From the NCBI RefSeq assembly GCF_900091495.1, contig NZ_LT607413.1:62001-126000 (forward strand): a stretch of 64,000 bases of DNA, written 5' to 3'. The DNA is from Micromonospora echinospora. Lineage in GTDB: Bacteria > Actinomycetota > Actinomycetes > Mycobacteriales > Micromonosporaceae. A program made the position numbers and the translations under genes. Below the pieces are notes generated by a model that saw nothing but the letters and a program-made list of their open reading frames with translations, did no database searches and had not been told where the DNA came from. This document shows, piece by piece, positions 29,701 to 37,560 of the stretch (position 1 is its first letter; each line of letters begins with the position of its first letter).

Positions 29701-29869
29701 CGCCTCGAACGACTGGTCACGTAGCCAGCGGGCCTTCGAGGAGGGCGCGGCGGTGGTCACCGCCGACACCGTCTACCTCGGGTTCGGGCTGGAAGGGCTG
29801 GCCCCGGCCGCCCGGAACGACCTGGTCGCCCGCTCACTGACCCACCTGCTCGGCCGCCCCCGCCCCTGA
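26759..29869 (+). CDS. Secreted M14 zinc carboxypeptidase with C-terminal immune-inhibitor-A-like domain
   Basis: A protein of 1036 residues. A Sec signal (MRRTRLAVVGVFTLVGAVAL) ends near SARP. The M14 catalytic domain spans about 120-450: zinc ligands H185 and E188 in STQHAREW and H318 in NYHSAANL, catalytic E387 in GFTPEMST, and a DGDGKITAVDGVDLNRN loop that looks calcium-binding. A middle part of about 200 residues follows, then a C-terminal half resembling the MAM-like region of M6 immune inhibitor A peptidases (FSSTTTVDWVRPGGAPFD). Such enzymes digest peptides outside the cell. The start has GGGAGCGCG upstream. Its place inside a polysaccharide locus may be coincidental. Confidence 0.9.
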   Translation: MRRTRLAVVGVFTLVGAVALTAPVSARPPSEAAGRDDSLEVYVGTVNPRQLEQLRAAGVDLGHDHRGTGPGGTTTVETVLSRRQADRLTSSGIPLRVKQVDGRDASRALREQAADGPTVFRPYSAPGGIRDEITATAARHPKLTKVETIGRTHQGKPILAVKVTKNARTVPDGRRPAVLYASTQHAREWITPEMTRRLMHHVLDNYGRDRAITRLVDTTELWFLPVANPDGYDHTFTPGNRLWRKNLRDNDGDGKITAVDGVDLNRNYAFRWGYDNEGSSPDPASDTYRGPGPNSEPETQALDRLFRRVGFEFFVNYHSAANLLLYGLGWQVATPTPDDVIYQAMVGDDDHPAVPGYDPDLSAELYVANGDTDAHAVARYGALGFTPEMSTCQVAAASDPDDQWRPEDCVSGFVFPDDEKLIAAEVAKNLPFALAVAQSTHDPDDPVSVVGRSTPDFVVDAFDTSYGRTQQVAAITRRALGNVRMHYTVNGGRPKTVAVREWRGGERYGDTHDDYYAELRGTVTGARPGDRVEVWFTGTKRGRGVVASEHFTYRVHTDIGGEVLVLAAEDVTGLSPEQDGTGAKYADEVTAALTAAGRTSDVYDLDAMGRTAPHHLGVLSHYRAVVWETGDDVIPRSPGQVPGTAARAAAETELAVRDYLNEGGKVLVSGKYALYAQAGDGAYAYQPTGPAECADPDDPTCLPLSNDFLQYWLGAYNYVSDGGSADGTPYPVRGSEGAFAGFQGTLNAPGSAGNQDHTASLLSTSSFLPPDQFPQFSSTTTVDWVRPGGAPFDPRTGDWYVYSGRADEAYKRLTRTVDLTSATSGELRFFASYDIEPNWDFMIVEAHEVGTDDWTTLPDRNGKTSTDTGDSCESGLATELHPFLLHYQGADCSPTGSTGQWHAATGASNGWKEFSVDLSAYAGKQVEVAISYVSDWGTQGLGVFLDDARVIVDGATVAETSFETADLGGWTVSGPPPGSLPASNDWSRSQRAFEEGAAVVTADTVYLGFGLEGLAPAARNDLVARSLTHLLGRPRP

Positions 29870-29953
29870 CCTACCTTTCCCGCCCGGCCCCGGCCCCGGT
29901 GGTCCCCACCAGGGGCGGGGCCCTCCCCGGCCCTCCTCGGCCCTTCCCGGGCC

Positions 29954-30034
29954 GATGATCGACGCGACATGCGGCATCTTGGGGTGTCCCGGTCCCTCCG
30001 ACACCCCAAGATGCCGCAATCGGAGTCGATCATC
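29954..30034. repeat. REP-like hairpin element, copy B
   Basis: Between the convergent carboxypeptidase and capG-like genes. The outer arms GATGATCGAC and GTCGATCATC pair perfectly, and the inner arms GCGGCATCTTGGGGTGTC and GACACCCCAAGATGCCGC form an 18-bp perfect stem around an 11-base loop. Flanking words GCGGCA, TGCCG and CGGAGTCGA are shared with copy A at 17186. It is likely also a bidirectional terminator. Confidence 0.75.
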
Positions 30035-30125
30035 GCCCGACCGCCCGGCAAGACGGGCCGTCGGGCGGACAAGGCCGGGCCGGGCGGGACGGGGCGGGGT
30101 GGGCGGGATCCGGGCAGGAAGTGGG

Positions 30126-31250
30126 TCAGCGGCGGACACCGGCCCAGTCGTGATGCCGGCGGACCGTGGAGAGGACGAAGTCGACCACCCGACGGGAGGT
30201 GTCCGGCACCCGGTAGTCGGCCGGGCAGGGCACCCCGTCGGCCGTCACCTGGTCGACGGTCACCCAAACCGCCTCCACCACGCCGGCCGGGTCCAGTCCG
30301 GTCATGATGATGCCCCCGGCGTCCAGCGCCTCGGGGCGCTCGATCGACTCGCGCAGCGTCACCGCCGGGAACCCGAGGATCGCCGCCTCCTCGCTGATCG
30401 TCCCGCTGTCCGAGAGGGTGCACCCGGCCCCGAGCTGGAGCCGGACGTAGTCGAAGAGGCCGAACGGCTCGTGGAACGTGATCCCGTCCAGGGTGCTGTC
30501 GTCCGGGGCGAGCGTCTCCAGCCGCTTGCGGGTCCGGGGGTGGGTGGAGACCAGCACCGGCAGGCCCCACTCGTCCCGGACCGCCCGCAGGCAGTCCAGC
30601 AGCCGGCCGAGCCGGGCGGGGGCGTCGACGTTCTCCTCCCGGTGCGCGCTGACCAGGAAGTACCCACCCGGGGCCAGGCCGAGCTGGTCGAGGATCGTCG
30701 AGGCGTCGACGTCCGGACGGTAGTGTTCCAGCACCTCCCGCATCGGCGATCCGGTGTGCAGGATCCGGCGCGGGTGCAGCCCCTCGGCGAGCAGGTTCCG
30801 TCGGGCGTGCTCGGTGTAGACCAGGTTGAAGTCGGCGACGTGGTCGACGAGGCGACGGTTAGTCTCCTCCGGCACGTTCAGGTCGTAGCAGCGGTTGCCC
30901 GCCTCCATGTGGTAGACCGGCACCCGCATCCGGCGGGCCATCAGCGCGGCGATGCAGCTGTTCGTGTCGCCGAGCACCAGCAGGGCGTCCGGGCGCACCT
31001 CGGCGAGCACCTGCTCCATGCCGACCAGCACGCCGCCGAGGGTGCGCCCCAGCGACGACGTGTCCACGTCGAGGAACCGGTCCGGCCGGCGCAGCCGCAG
31101 CTCGCTGAAGAACACCTCGGAGAGCGAGTGGTCCCAGTTCTGCCCGGTGTGCACCAGGACGTGGTCCACGGTCCGGTCCAGCCGGTCCATCACCCGGGCC
31201 AGCCGGATGATCTCCGGCCGGGTGCCGACCACGGTCATCACCCTGGTCAC
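30126..31250 (-). CDS. capG: UDP-GlcNAc 2-epimerase-family enzyme (CapG/WecB-like)
   Basis: A protein of 374 residues with a GT-B-like 2-epimerase fold. It starts MTRVMTVVGTRPEIIRLARV and carries VLGDTNSCIAALMARR, the catalytic-site run HMEAGNRCYDLNVPEETNRR, and SDSGTISEEAAILGFP for nucleotide binding. WecB and CapG are hard to separate by eye. The presence of CapE and CapF in the same locus favours CapG, the last step to UDP-N-acetyl-L-fucosamine. An ordinary UDP-GlcNAc to UDP-ManNAc epimerase remains possible. It lies about 11 kb from capE and capF in its own transcription unit. Confidence 0.8.
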   Translation of the reverse strand: MTRVMTVVGTRPEIIRLARVMDRLDRTVDHVLVHTGQNWDHSLSEVFFSELRLRRPDRFLDVDTSSLGRTLGGVLVGMEQVLAEVRPDALLVLGDTNSCIAALMARRMRVPVYHMEAGNRCYDLNVPEETNRRLVDHVADFNLVYTEHARRNLLAEGLHPRRILHTGSPMREVLEHYRPDVDASTILDQLGLAPGGYFLVSAHREENVDAPARLGRLLDCLRAVRDEWGLPVLVSTHPRTRKRLETLAPDDSTLDGITFHEPFGLFDYVRLQLGAGCTLSDSGTISEEAAILGFPAVTLRESIERPEALDAGGIIMTGLDPAGVVEAVWVTVDQVTADGVPCPADYRVPDTSRRVVDFVLSTVRRHHDWAGVRR

Positions 31251-31341
31251 GGTCGTGCTCCCCTCGTCGACGCCACGGAGGGGCCAACGAGCCGACGGCC
31301 AGTGCGGTGACGCGTCCCCGGCACCCGGGACCGGGACGGCG

Positions 31342-32985
31342 TCAGCCCTGCCCGAGCACCGTCGAGACCAGGTCCCGCGCCTCCTCCTGGATCCGGGTGA
31401 GGTGCTCCGGACCCTGGAACGACTCGGCGTAGATCTTGTAGACGTCCTCCGTGCCGGAGGGGCGGGCGGCGAACCAGCCCGAGGCGGTGGTCACCTTCAG
31501 GCCGCCGATCGACGCCCCGTTGCCCGGCGCGGTGGTGAGCGTCGCGGTGATCGGCTCACCGGCCAGCTCGGTCGCGGTGACCTGCTCCGGGGAGAGCTTC
31601 CCGAGCACCGCCTTCTGCTCGCGGTTGGCCGGGGCGTCGATCCGGGCGTACGCGGGCGCGCCGAACCGCTCGGTCAGGTCCGCGTAGTGCTGGCTCGGCG
31701 TCCGGCCGGTGGTGGCGATGATCTCGGCGGCCAGCAGGCAGAGCAGGATGCCGTCCTTGTCGGTGGTCCAGGTGCTGCCGTCCCGGCGCAGGAACGACGC
31801 CCCGGCGCTCTCCTCGCCGCCGAAGCCGACCGTGCCGTCGAGCAGCCCCGGCACGAACCACTTGAAGCCGACCGGCACCTCCAGCAACGGTCGCCCAAGG
31901 TCGGCCGCGACCCGGTCGATCATTGAGGAGGAGACCAGGGTCTTGCCGACCGCCGCGTCCGGCCCCCACTCGGTACGGGTGCGGAACAGGTGGGCGATCG
32001 CCACCGCGAGGTAGTGGTTGGGGTTGAGCAGACCGCCGTCCGGGGTGACGATGCCGTGCCGGTCGGCGTCCGCGTCGTTGCCCGTGGAGACCTGGTAGTC
32101 GGCGCGGGCGGCGATCAGCGAGGCCATCGCGTTCGGCGAGGAGCAGTCCATCCGGATCTTGCCGTCCCCGTCGAGGGTCATGAACCGCCAGGTCGGGTCG
32201 ACCGTCGGGTTCACCACGGTCAGGTCGAGCTTGTGCCGCTCGGCGATCTCGCCCCAGTACGCCACGCTCGCCCCGCCGAGCGGGTCCGCGCCGATACGTA
32301 CCCCGGCGTCCCGGATCGCGGCGATGTCCAGCGCGGCGGGCAGGTCGTCGACGTAGCCGGCGAGGAAGTCGTACTCCCCGGTGGTGTCGGCGGCGCGGGC
32401 CCGCGCGTACGGCACCCGCTTCACCTCGGCGAGCCCGGCGGCGAGGATCGCGTTCGCCCGGTCCTGGATCCACCGGGTCGCGTCGGTGTCGGCCGGGCCG
32501 CCGTTGGTGGGGTTGTACTTGAACCCGCCGTCGTCCGGTGGGTTGTGCGACGGGGTGATGACGATGCCGTCGGCGAGCCCCGCGGTGCGGCCCCGGTTGT
32601 GGGTGAGCACCGCGTGCGACAGCGCCGGGGTCGGGGTGTAGCCGTCCCGGCTGTCGACCAGCACCGTCACGTCGTTCGCGGCGAGCACCTCCAGCGCGGT
32701 CACCGCCGCCGGGGCGGAGAGCGCGTGGGTGTCCCGGGCGAGGAAGAGCGGACCGTCGACGCCGTTGGCCCGCCGGTAGTCGCAGAGCGCCTGGGTGACG
32801 GCGAGGATGTGGTGCTCGTTGAAGGCGTTGCGCAGGCTCGACCCACGGTGCCCGGACGTGCCGAAGGAGACCTGCTGCGCCGGGTCGGCCGGATCGGGGT
32901 GCTCGGCGTAGTAGGCGGTGACCAGCCGGGGCACGTCGACCAGGTCGGCGGGCTCGGCGGGCTGTCCGGCACGGGCGTGGACCAC
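31342..32985 (-). CDS. pgm: Phosphoglucomutase (alpha-D-glucose-phosphate specific)
   Basis: A protein of 547 residues, the normal length for this class. The active-site phosphoserine is S146 in [14 protein letters not shown], and [10 protein letters not shown] opens the first domain. The metal-binding loop is in [15 protein letters not shown], and the sugar-binding loop in [11 protein letters not shown]. The C-terminal phosphate-binding loop reads [16 protein letters not shown]. It interconverts glucose-6-phosphate and glucose-1-phosphate, supplying both nucleotide-sugar synthesis for the polysaccharide locus and GlgC next door. The start has a nearby AGGAGG. The gene is followed by capG after 91 bases. 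Confidence 0.95.
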   Translation of the reverse strand: MVHARAGQPAEPADLVDVPRLVTAYYAEHPDPADPAQQVSFGTSGHRGSSLRNAFNEHHILAVTQALCDYRRANGVDGPLFLARDTHALSAPAAVTALEVLAANDVTVLVDSRDGYTPTPALSHAVLTHNRGRTAGLADGIVITPSHNPPDDGGFKYNPTNGGPADTDATRWIQDRANAILAAGLAEVKRVPYARARAADTTGEYDFLAGYVDDLPAALDIAAIRDAGVRIGADPLGGASVAYWGEIAERHKLDLTVVNPTVDPTWRFMTLDGDGKIRMDCSSPNAMASLIAARADYQVSTGNDADADRHGIVTPDGGLLNPNHYLAVAIAHLFRTRTEWGPDAAVGKTLVSSSMIDRVAADLGRPLLEVPVGFKWFVPGLLDGTVGFGGEESAGASFLRRDGSTWTTDKDGILLCLLAAEIIATTGRTPSQHYADLTERFGAPAYARIDAPANREQKAVLGKLSPEQVTATELAGEPITATLTTAPGNGASIGGLKVTTASGWFAARPSGTEDVYKIYAESFQGPEHLTRIQEEARDLVSTVLGQG

Positions 32986-33030
32986 TTCTGCAACCTCCTG
33001 CTGACGGGGTGGAACGGGGACGGCGGTGCC

Positions 33031-34263
33031 TCAGACCTCGACGCGTTGACCCTTGCCGATCACGACGATGCCGTTGTCCGAGACGGTGTAGCGCTGCCGG
33101 TCCTTCTCGAGGTCGACGCCGATCTCGGCGCCCTCGGGGACGAACACGTTCTTGTCCAGGATGGCCCGGCGGACGACCGCGTGCCGGCTGATCTCGACTC
33201 CCTCCATCAGCACCGCGCCGTCCACGTGCGCCCAGGAGTGCACCTTCACCTTCGGAGAGACGATCGAGTTCTCCACCAACGAACCGGAGATCACCGCGCC
33301 CGGCGAGACCATCGAGGCGACCGCCCGGCCGACCCGCTCGCCCCACTGGTGCACGAACTTCGCCGGCGGGTAGGTCAACTGCCCGGTGTAGATCGGCCAC
33401 TCGAAGTTGTAGAGGTTGAAGATCGGGTGGACGTTGATCAGATCCATGTGCGCGTCGTAGAACGAGTCGAGCGTCCCCACGTCGCGCCAGTAGCCCCGGT
33501 CCCGGTCGGTGCTGCCGGGCACCTCGTTGTCGCGGAAGTCGTAGACGTTCGCCTCACCCCGCTCGACCAGCATCGGGATGATGCTGCCGCCCATGTCGTG
33601 CTTGCTCGTCTTGTCCTCCGCGTCGCGCTCGACAGCCTCGATCAGCGCTCTGGTCGAGAAGACGTAGTTGCCCATCGAGGCGTAGATCTGGTCGGGGGCG
33701 TCCGGCAGCCCGACCGCGTCGGTGGGCTTCTCCCGGAACGCGCGGATCCGCCGGCCGTCCTCGCCCACCTCGATCACGCCGAACTGGTCGGCCATCGACA
33801 GCGGCTGTCGGATCCCGGCGACGGTGACGGCGGCCCCGGAGGCGATGTGCTCGTCCACCATCTGCCGGGGGTCCATCCGGTAGATGTGGTCCGCGCCGAA
33901 GACGATCACGTAGTCCGGCTGCTCGTCGTAGATCAGGTTGAAGCTCTGGTAGATCGCGTCGGCCGAGCCGGCGAACCACCACGGGCCGCGCCGCTGCTGG
34001 GCCGGGACCGGGGTGACGTAGTTGCCGAGCAGGGTCGACATCCGCCAGGTCTTGGTGATGTGCCGGTCCAGCGAGTGGGACTTGTACTGGGTCAGCACGA
34101 CGATCTTGAGGAACCCGGCGTTCGCCAGGTTGGACAGGACGAAGTCCACCATCCGGTACATCCCGCCAAACGGCACGGCGGGCTTGGCCCGGTCGGCGGT
34201 GAGCGGCATCAGGCGCTTGCCCTCCCCACCGGCCAGGACGATCGCGAGCACCTTCTCAGCCAT
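33031..34263 (-). CDS. glgC: Glucose-1-phosphate adenylyltransferase
   Basis: A protein of 410 residues. The nucleotide-binding start [19 protein letters not shown] is intact, followed by [14 protein letters not shown] and the GTADAI-type stretch [12 protein letters not shown]. The metal and sugar sites lie in [11 protein letters not shown] and FREKP. The C-terminal quarter is the left-handed beta-helix. It makes ADP-glucose from glucose-1-phosphate and ATP, usually the controlled step of glycogen synthesis. It is divergent from glgA, the conserved actinobacterial arrangement, and has pgm 45 bases downstream of its stop. Confidence 0.96.
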   Translation of the reverse strand: MAEKVLAIVLAGGEGKRLMPLTADRAKPAVPFGGMYRMVDFVLSNLANAGFLKIVVLTQYKSHSLDRHITKTWRMSTLLGNYVTPVPAQQRRGPWWFAGSADAIYQSFNLIYDEQPDYVIVFGADHIYRMDPRQMVDEHIASGAAVTVAGIRQPLSMADQFGVIEVGEDGRRIRAFREKPTDAVGLPDAPDQIYASMGNYVFSTRALIEAVERDAEDKTSKHDMGGSIIPMLVERGEANVYDFRDNEVPGSTDRDRGYWRDVGTLDSFYDAHMDLINVHPIFNLYNFEWPIYTGQLTYPPAKFVHQWGERVGRAVASMVSPGAVISGSLVENSIVSPKVKVHSWAHVDGAVLMEGVEISRHAVVRRAILDKNVFVPEGAEIGVDLEKDRQRYTVSDNGIVVIGKGQRVEV

Positions 34264-34368
34264 GTTCAGACGCTAACCACCCGAGTGCGATCCCACCACT
34301 CGTACGGGCACACTTCACGGCTGGTTCTACACCGGGTGGCGCGGCCCGGCGTGCACTACATTGCGGGC

Positions 34369-35601
34369 ATGACCGACTCCGCGTCGCCGCGCGCCGCCGG
34401 CACCACCCCGCTCCGCGTCGACCTGCTCACCCGGGAGTACCCGCCGGAGGTGTACGGCGGGGCCGGCGTGCACGTCGAGTACCTGGCCCGTGAGCTGCGC
34501 CGACTGGCCGACGTACGGGTGCACTGCTTCGGCGCGCCCCGCACCGAGCCGGGCGTCACCGCGTACCCCGAGCCGGTCGAGCTGACCGGGGCGAACGCGG
34601 CGCTGCGCACCATGGGCGTCGACCTGGCGATGGCCGCCGGATGCGCCGGCACCGACGTGGTGCACAGCCACACGTGGTACGCCAACCTCGCCGGGCACAC
34701 CGCGAAGCTGCTGCACGGGGTGCCGCACGTGGTGACCGTGCACAGCCTGGAGCCGCTGCGCCCGTGGAAGGCCGAACAGCTCGGCGGCGGGTACGCGCTC
34801 TCCTCCTGGTGCGAGCGGACCGCGATCGAGGCCGCCGACGCGGTCATCGCGGTGAGCGCCGGCATGATGCGCGACGTGCTGACCGCGTACCCGGCCGTCG
34901 ACCCCGCGAAGGTCCGGGTGGTGCACAACGGCATCGACACCGCGCAGTACGCCCCGGACCACGGCACCGACGTGCTGGCCCGGCTCGGCGTCGACCCGAC
35001 CCGCCCCAGCGTCGTCTACGTCGGGCGGATCACCCGGCAGAAGGGCCTGCCGTACCTGCTCCGGGCGGCCCGGGACCTGCCGGCGGACGCGCAGCTCGTG
35101 CTGCTGGCCGGCGCGCCCGACACCCCGGAGATCGCCGCCGAGGTGGAGGGGCTCGTCGACGAGCTGCGGGCGAAGCGGTCCGGGGTCGTCTGGGTGGCCG
35201 AGATGCTGCCCAAGCACGAGGTGATCCAGGTGCTCACCCACGCCACCGTCTTCGTCTGCCCGTCCGTCTACGAGCCGATGGGCATCGTCAACCTGGAGGC
35301 GATGGCCTGCGAGACGGCGGTGGTGGCGACCGCTACCGGCGGCATCCCCGAGGTGGTCGCCGACGGCGAGACCGGGCTGCTCGTCCCGATCGAGCAGGCG
35401 ACCGACGGCAGCGGCACCCCGCTGGACCCGGACCGTTTCGTCGCGGACCTGGCCGGGGCGGTCAACGCGCTGCTCGCCGACCCGGAGCGGGTGGAGAGGT
35501 TCGGCCGCGCCGGCCGCCGCCGGGCCGTCGAACACTTCTCCTGGGACGCCATCGCCGAACGCACCGTGGAGGTGTACCGCTCGGTCGGCGCCACCACCTG
35601 A
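34369..35601 (+). CDS. glgA: Glycogen synthase family GT4 enzyme (GlgA; GlgM-type in GlgE-containing actinomycetes)
   Basis: A protein of 410 residues of the actinobacterial GT4 glycogen-synthase class. It has LLTREYPPEVYGGAGVHVEY, HSHTWYANLAGH, the donor-binding YVGRITRQKGLPYLL and the EX7E-type motif in YEPMGIVNLEAMACETAV. In organisms with GlgE, the enzyme of this type (GlgM) joins ADP-glucose to glucose-1-phosphate to make maltose-1-phosphate. With glgE at 44051 that is the more likely reaction here, though classical glucan elongation is possible. TACATT, six bases before the ATG at 34369, fits a -10 element, so the transcript may be leaderless. Its divergent neighbour is glgC. Confidence 0.92.
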   Translation: MTDSASPRAAGTTPLRVDLLTREYPPEVYGGAGVHVEYLARELRRLADVRVHCFGAPRTEPGVTAYPEPVELTGANAALRTMGVDLAMAAGCAGTDVVHSHTWYANLAGHTAKLLHGVPHVVTVHSLEPLRPWKAEQLGGGYALSSWCERTAIEAADAVIAVSAGMMRDVLTAYPAVDPAKVRVVHNGIDTAQYAPDHGTDVLARLGVDPTRPSVVYVGRITRQKGLPYLLRAARDLPADAQLVLLAGAPDTPEIAAEVEGLVDELRAKRSGVVWVAEMLPKHEVIQVLTHATVFVCPSVYEPMGIVNLEAMACETAVVATATGGIPEVVADGETGLLVPIEQATDGSGTPLDPDRFVADLAGAVNALLADPERVERFGRAGRRRAVEHFSWDAIAERTVEVYRSVGATT

Positions 35602-35620
35602 CGCCCGTCACCCGTCCGGC

Positions 35621-36781
35621 TCAGGTGACGTGCAGGGCGGCGGCGAGGCGGGCCAGGTCGGCCGGGGCGGCGGCGGACCGGGCCACGACGGCGACCAGGT
35701 CCCGGACCGCCGGGCGGTCGTGCACCTCGCCCCGCGCGGTACGTTCGGCGTCCAGCAGCGCCCGGCCCGCCCGCCGCAGGTCACCGGCGAGCACGTACGC
35801 GCGGGCCACGTCGAGCAGGTACGCGGCCCGGTGCTCGGTCGGCAGCCACCGCCACCCGCCGCCCGCCGTGAACCGCTCGTGCCGGGCCGTCGCCGCCGGG
35901 GCGTCCCCGAGGATCGTCTCGACCACCACGCGGGCCGCCTCCACCGCCGCCCGGCCGGCCCCGACGGCACCCGCACCGGCCTCCCGATCGGCCTCCGCCG
36001 CCTGGTCGAGCAACTGTTCCGCGTCCCGGTCCAGCCCCCGGCCGGCGGCAGCGAGCGCGGCCTGGACCAGCAGCGTCCCCAGCAGGCACGGATCCGGGAC
36101 ACCGGGCCGGGTCGACCGCAGCCGGTGTACGGCGACGACGGCCGCCTCCATCGCCGAACGTCGCCGGTCACCGAGGCGCAGGGCCTGCACCAGGGACACC
36201 GTGGCCACGGCGGCGACCTGCGGGTCGCCCGTAGCCTGGGCGAGCGCCATCCCCCGGTCGGCGGCCAACCAGGCCAACTCCCCCTGATCCACCTTGACCA
36301 GCACCAGGGCAGTGAGGGCATACCCGGAGACCAGCAATCCAGCGGTCGTCCGGTCGGGACGTGCGGCCCGCGCGAGGCGGGCGGCGTCGAGCAGGCCGGG
36401 CAGCAGGGCAAGCAGTTGCGGGTAGCGGGCGTGCCGGTAGGTTTGCTCCGCATGGTCGAGCCGGGCCCGCAACTCCGTCAGGCCGACCGGCCCGGCCGGC
36501 GGCTCGACGTGGTACCGGGACAGGGCGGTGCGTACCCCTTCCACGCCTGCGGCGGCGGGGTCCGGTCGGCCGGGCTGGTCGGTCAGTAGCACCCCCAGGT
36601 CGATCCGGAGCGCGTCGGCGACCTCGCGGAGACTGGACACCCGCTCCAGCCGGCGCACCCCGCGCTCGACCTTGTCCACCCAGCTCTTCGACCTGCCGAG
36701 GCGGTCGGCGAACTGCTGCTGGGTCATGTTCCGCCGGACCCGCCACTGGGCGACCCGGCGACCCACCGGTAGCTCGTTCAC
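35621..36781 (-). CDS. XRE-family helix-turn-helix regulator with TPR-like C-terminal part
   Basis: A protein of 386 residues. Residues 10-65 form a Cro/CI helix-turn-helix (WRVRRNMTQQQFADRLGRSK, with SWVDKVERG as the recognition region). The remaining 300 residues are Ala- and Leu-rich helical repeats, resembling TPR-like domains of actinobacterial XRE regulators. Such proteins often control a nearby small gene; the tiny membrane protein 13 bases away on the same strand is an obvious candidate, since the two may be co-transcribed. The target and ligand are unknown. Confidence 0.85.
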   Translation of the reverse strand: MNELPVGRRVAQWRVRRNMTQQQFADRLGRSKSWVDKVERGVRRLERVSSLREVADALRIDLGVLLTDQPGRPDPAAAGVEGVRTALSRYHVEPPAGPVGLTELRARLDHAEQTYRHARYPQLLALLPGLLDAARLARAARPDRTTAGLLVSGYALTALVLVKVDQGELAWLAADRGMALAQATGDPQVAAVATVSLVQALRLGDRRRSAMEAAVVAVHRLRSTRPGVPDPCLLGTLLVQAALAAAGRGLDRDAEQLLDQAAEADREAGAGAVGAGRAAVEAARVVVETILGDAPAATARHERFTAGGGWRWLPTEHRAAYLLDVARAYVLAGDLRRAGRALLDAERTARGEVHDRPAVRDLVAVVARSAAAPADLARLAAALHVT

Positions 36782-36794
36782 CGCCGACCCCCGC

Positions 36795-36992
36795 TCACCG
36801 AAGGATCCCGACCACGAGCAGGACCAGGATGATCAGCGCGACCGTCAGGCCGTAGGCGTACTGCCGGCGGCTCAGCGGCGGACGGGGCGGGCGGACCGGA
36901 TGGGGCACCCGGTCACCGTCGGGGTGCGGCGGCCGGGCACCCGGCACCGGACGCGCCGTCGGCGGCGGCCCGTCATGGGGACGCTCACGCAT
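36795..36992 (-). CDS. Tiny single-pass membrane protein
   Basis: A 65-residue product starting MRERPHDGPPPTARPVPG, chosen because AAGGAGG lies eight bases before the ATG at 36992. The N-terminal 45 residues are Pro- and Arg-rich, followed by one membrane segment (YAYGLTVALIILVLLVVGIL) and a single Arg, so the N-terminus is probably cytoplasmic. A good promoter and a strong 5'-leader hairpin lie upstream. It is followed by the XRE regulator gene. Function unknown. Confidence 0.7.
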   Translation of the reverse strand: MRERPHDGPPPTARPVPGARPPHPDGDRVPHPVRPPRPPLSRRQYAYGLTVALIILVLLVVGILR

Positions 36993-37023
36993 CCGTGCCT
37001 CCTTCGAGGTCGGGACGAGGAGA

Positions 37024-37057
37024 GGGCGGGGTGGCACGGGGAGGAACCACCCCGCCC
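37024..37057 (-). other. Leader hairpin before the tiny membrane protein gene
   Basis: GGGCGGGGTGG and CCACCCCGCCC form a perfect 11-bp stem with a 12-base loop, located between the promoter and the ribosome-binding site, about 30 bases before the start. It could act as an attenuator or RNA stabiliser. This is inferred. Confidence 0.5.
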
Positions 37058-37102
37058 GGTAGGGAGGCACTCCCCTGCTGACGAGAGGACCTCACAGGGA
37101 GG

Positions 37103-37131
37103 AACTTAGAAGGCAGTGCCTGCACAGTCAA
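37103..37131 (-). promoter_or_regulatory. Housekeeping-type promoter, minus strand
   Basis: On the minus strand TTGACT (37131-37126) is separated by exactly 17 bases from TAAGTT (37108-37103), a good vegetative sigma-factor promoter for an actinomycete. Transcription would start near 37096 and give a leader of about 100 bases before the gene at 36992. Confidence 0.65.
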
Positions 37132-37196
37132 CAGAGCATGCACGGTGTGTCACTCCTGGTGCGAAAATCGGGCCGCTGACGAGAGGTGGCACGACC

Positions 37197-37424
37197 ATGC
37201 CGCAGGCACCGCTATACGAGCAGCTCATCGCCGACGTGACAGCGTCGATTCGCGAAGGCACGCTGCAACCGGGTGACAAACTGCCGTCTATCGCCGAACT
37301 GCGCGAGCAGTACCAGTCGAGCGCGTGGCCAGTCCGGTACGCCCTCCGGATCCTGGAGGAGCGCGGCTGGATCATCACCCGGCAGGGCAAGGGGTCCTAC
37401 GTGGCACCAAGCCCGCCCGCCTAG
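37197..37424 (+). CDS. Short GntR-family winged-helix protein
   Basis: A protein of 75 residues starting MPQAPLYEQLIADVTASIRE. It is a bare GntR DNA-binding domain: LQPGDKLPSIAELREQYQ and the recognition helix and wing region ILEERGWIITRQGKGSYVA. Full-length GntR regulators carry a C-terminal effector domain, which is absent here, and the frame ends right after the wing. Such stand-alone domains are common in actinomycetes. It lies just before the CRISPR leader, but no direct link to CRISPR control is shown. GC content drops from here on, typical of acquired DNA. Confidence 0.8.
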   Translation: MPQAPLYEQLIADVTASIREGTLQPGDKLPSIAELREQYQSSAWPVRYALRILEERGWIITRQGKGSYVAPSPPA

Positions 37425-37560
37425 ATCAGGCAAGCCCTCAGACGTACGACCGATAGCCTAAAGGCTGAACAACCACCCACTACCACTCGGGAAATTGATC
37501 TTGAGAGTCAAAGTGAACGAAAACGCAGTAGTTGATCTTTAGAGCCTCAGGTCAAGAAGT
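37425..37560 (+). promoter_or_regulatory. Candidate CRISPR leader
   Basis: A stretch of 136 bases, AT-richer than almost anything else in the window, directly before the first perfect repeat. The degenerate repeats are at the opposite end of the array, which also places the leader here. It probably contains the promoter for pre-crRNA, reading left to right. Confidence 0.65.

Noticed and set aside
31990..34368. Upstream extension of the glgA reading frame by almost 800 codons
   Set aside because: The extra part is antisense to pgm and glgC. Homologous synthases start at MTDSASPRAAG or close to it, and a -10 element sits just before that ATG.
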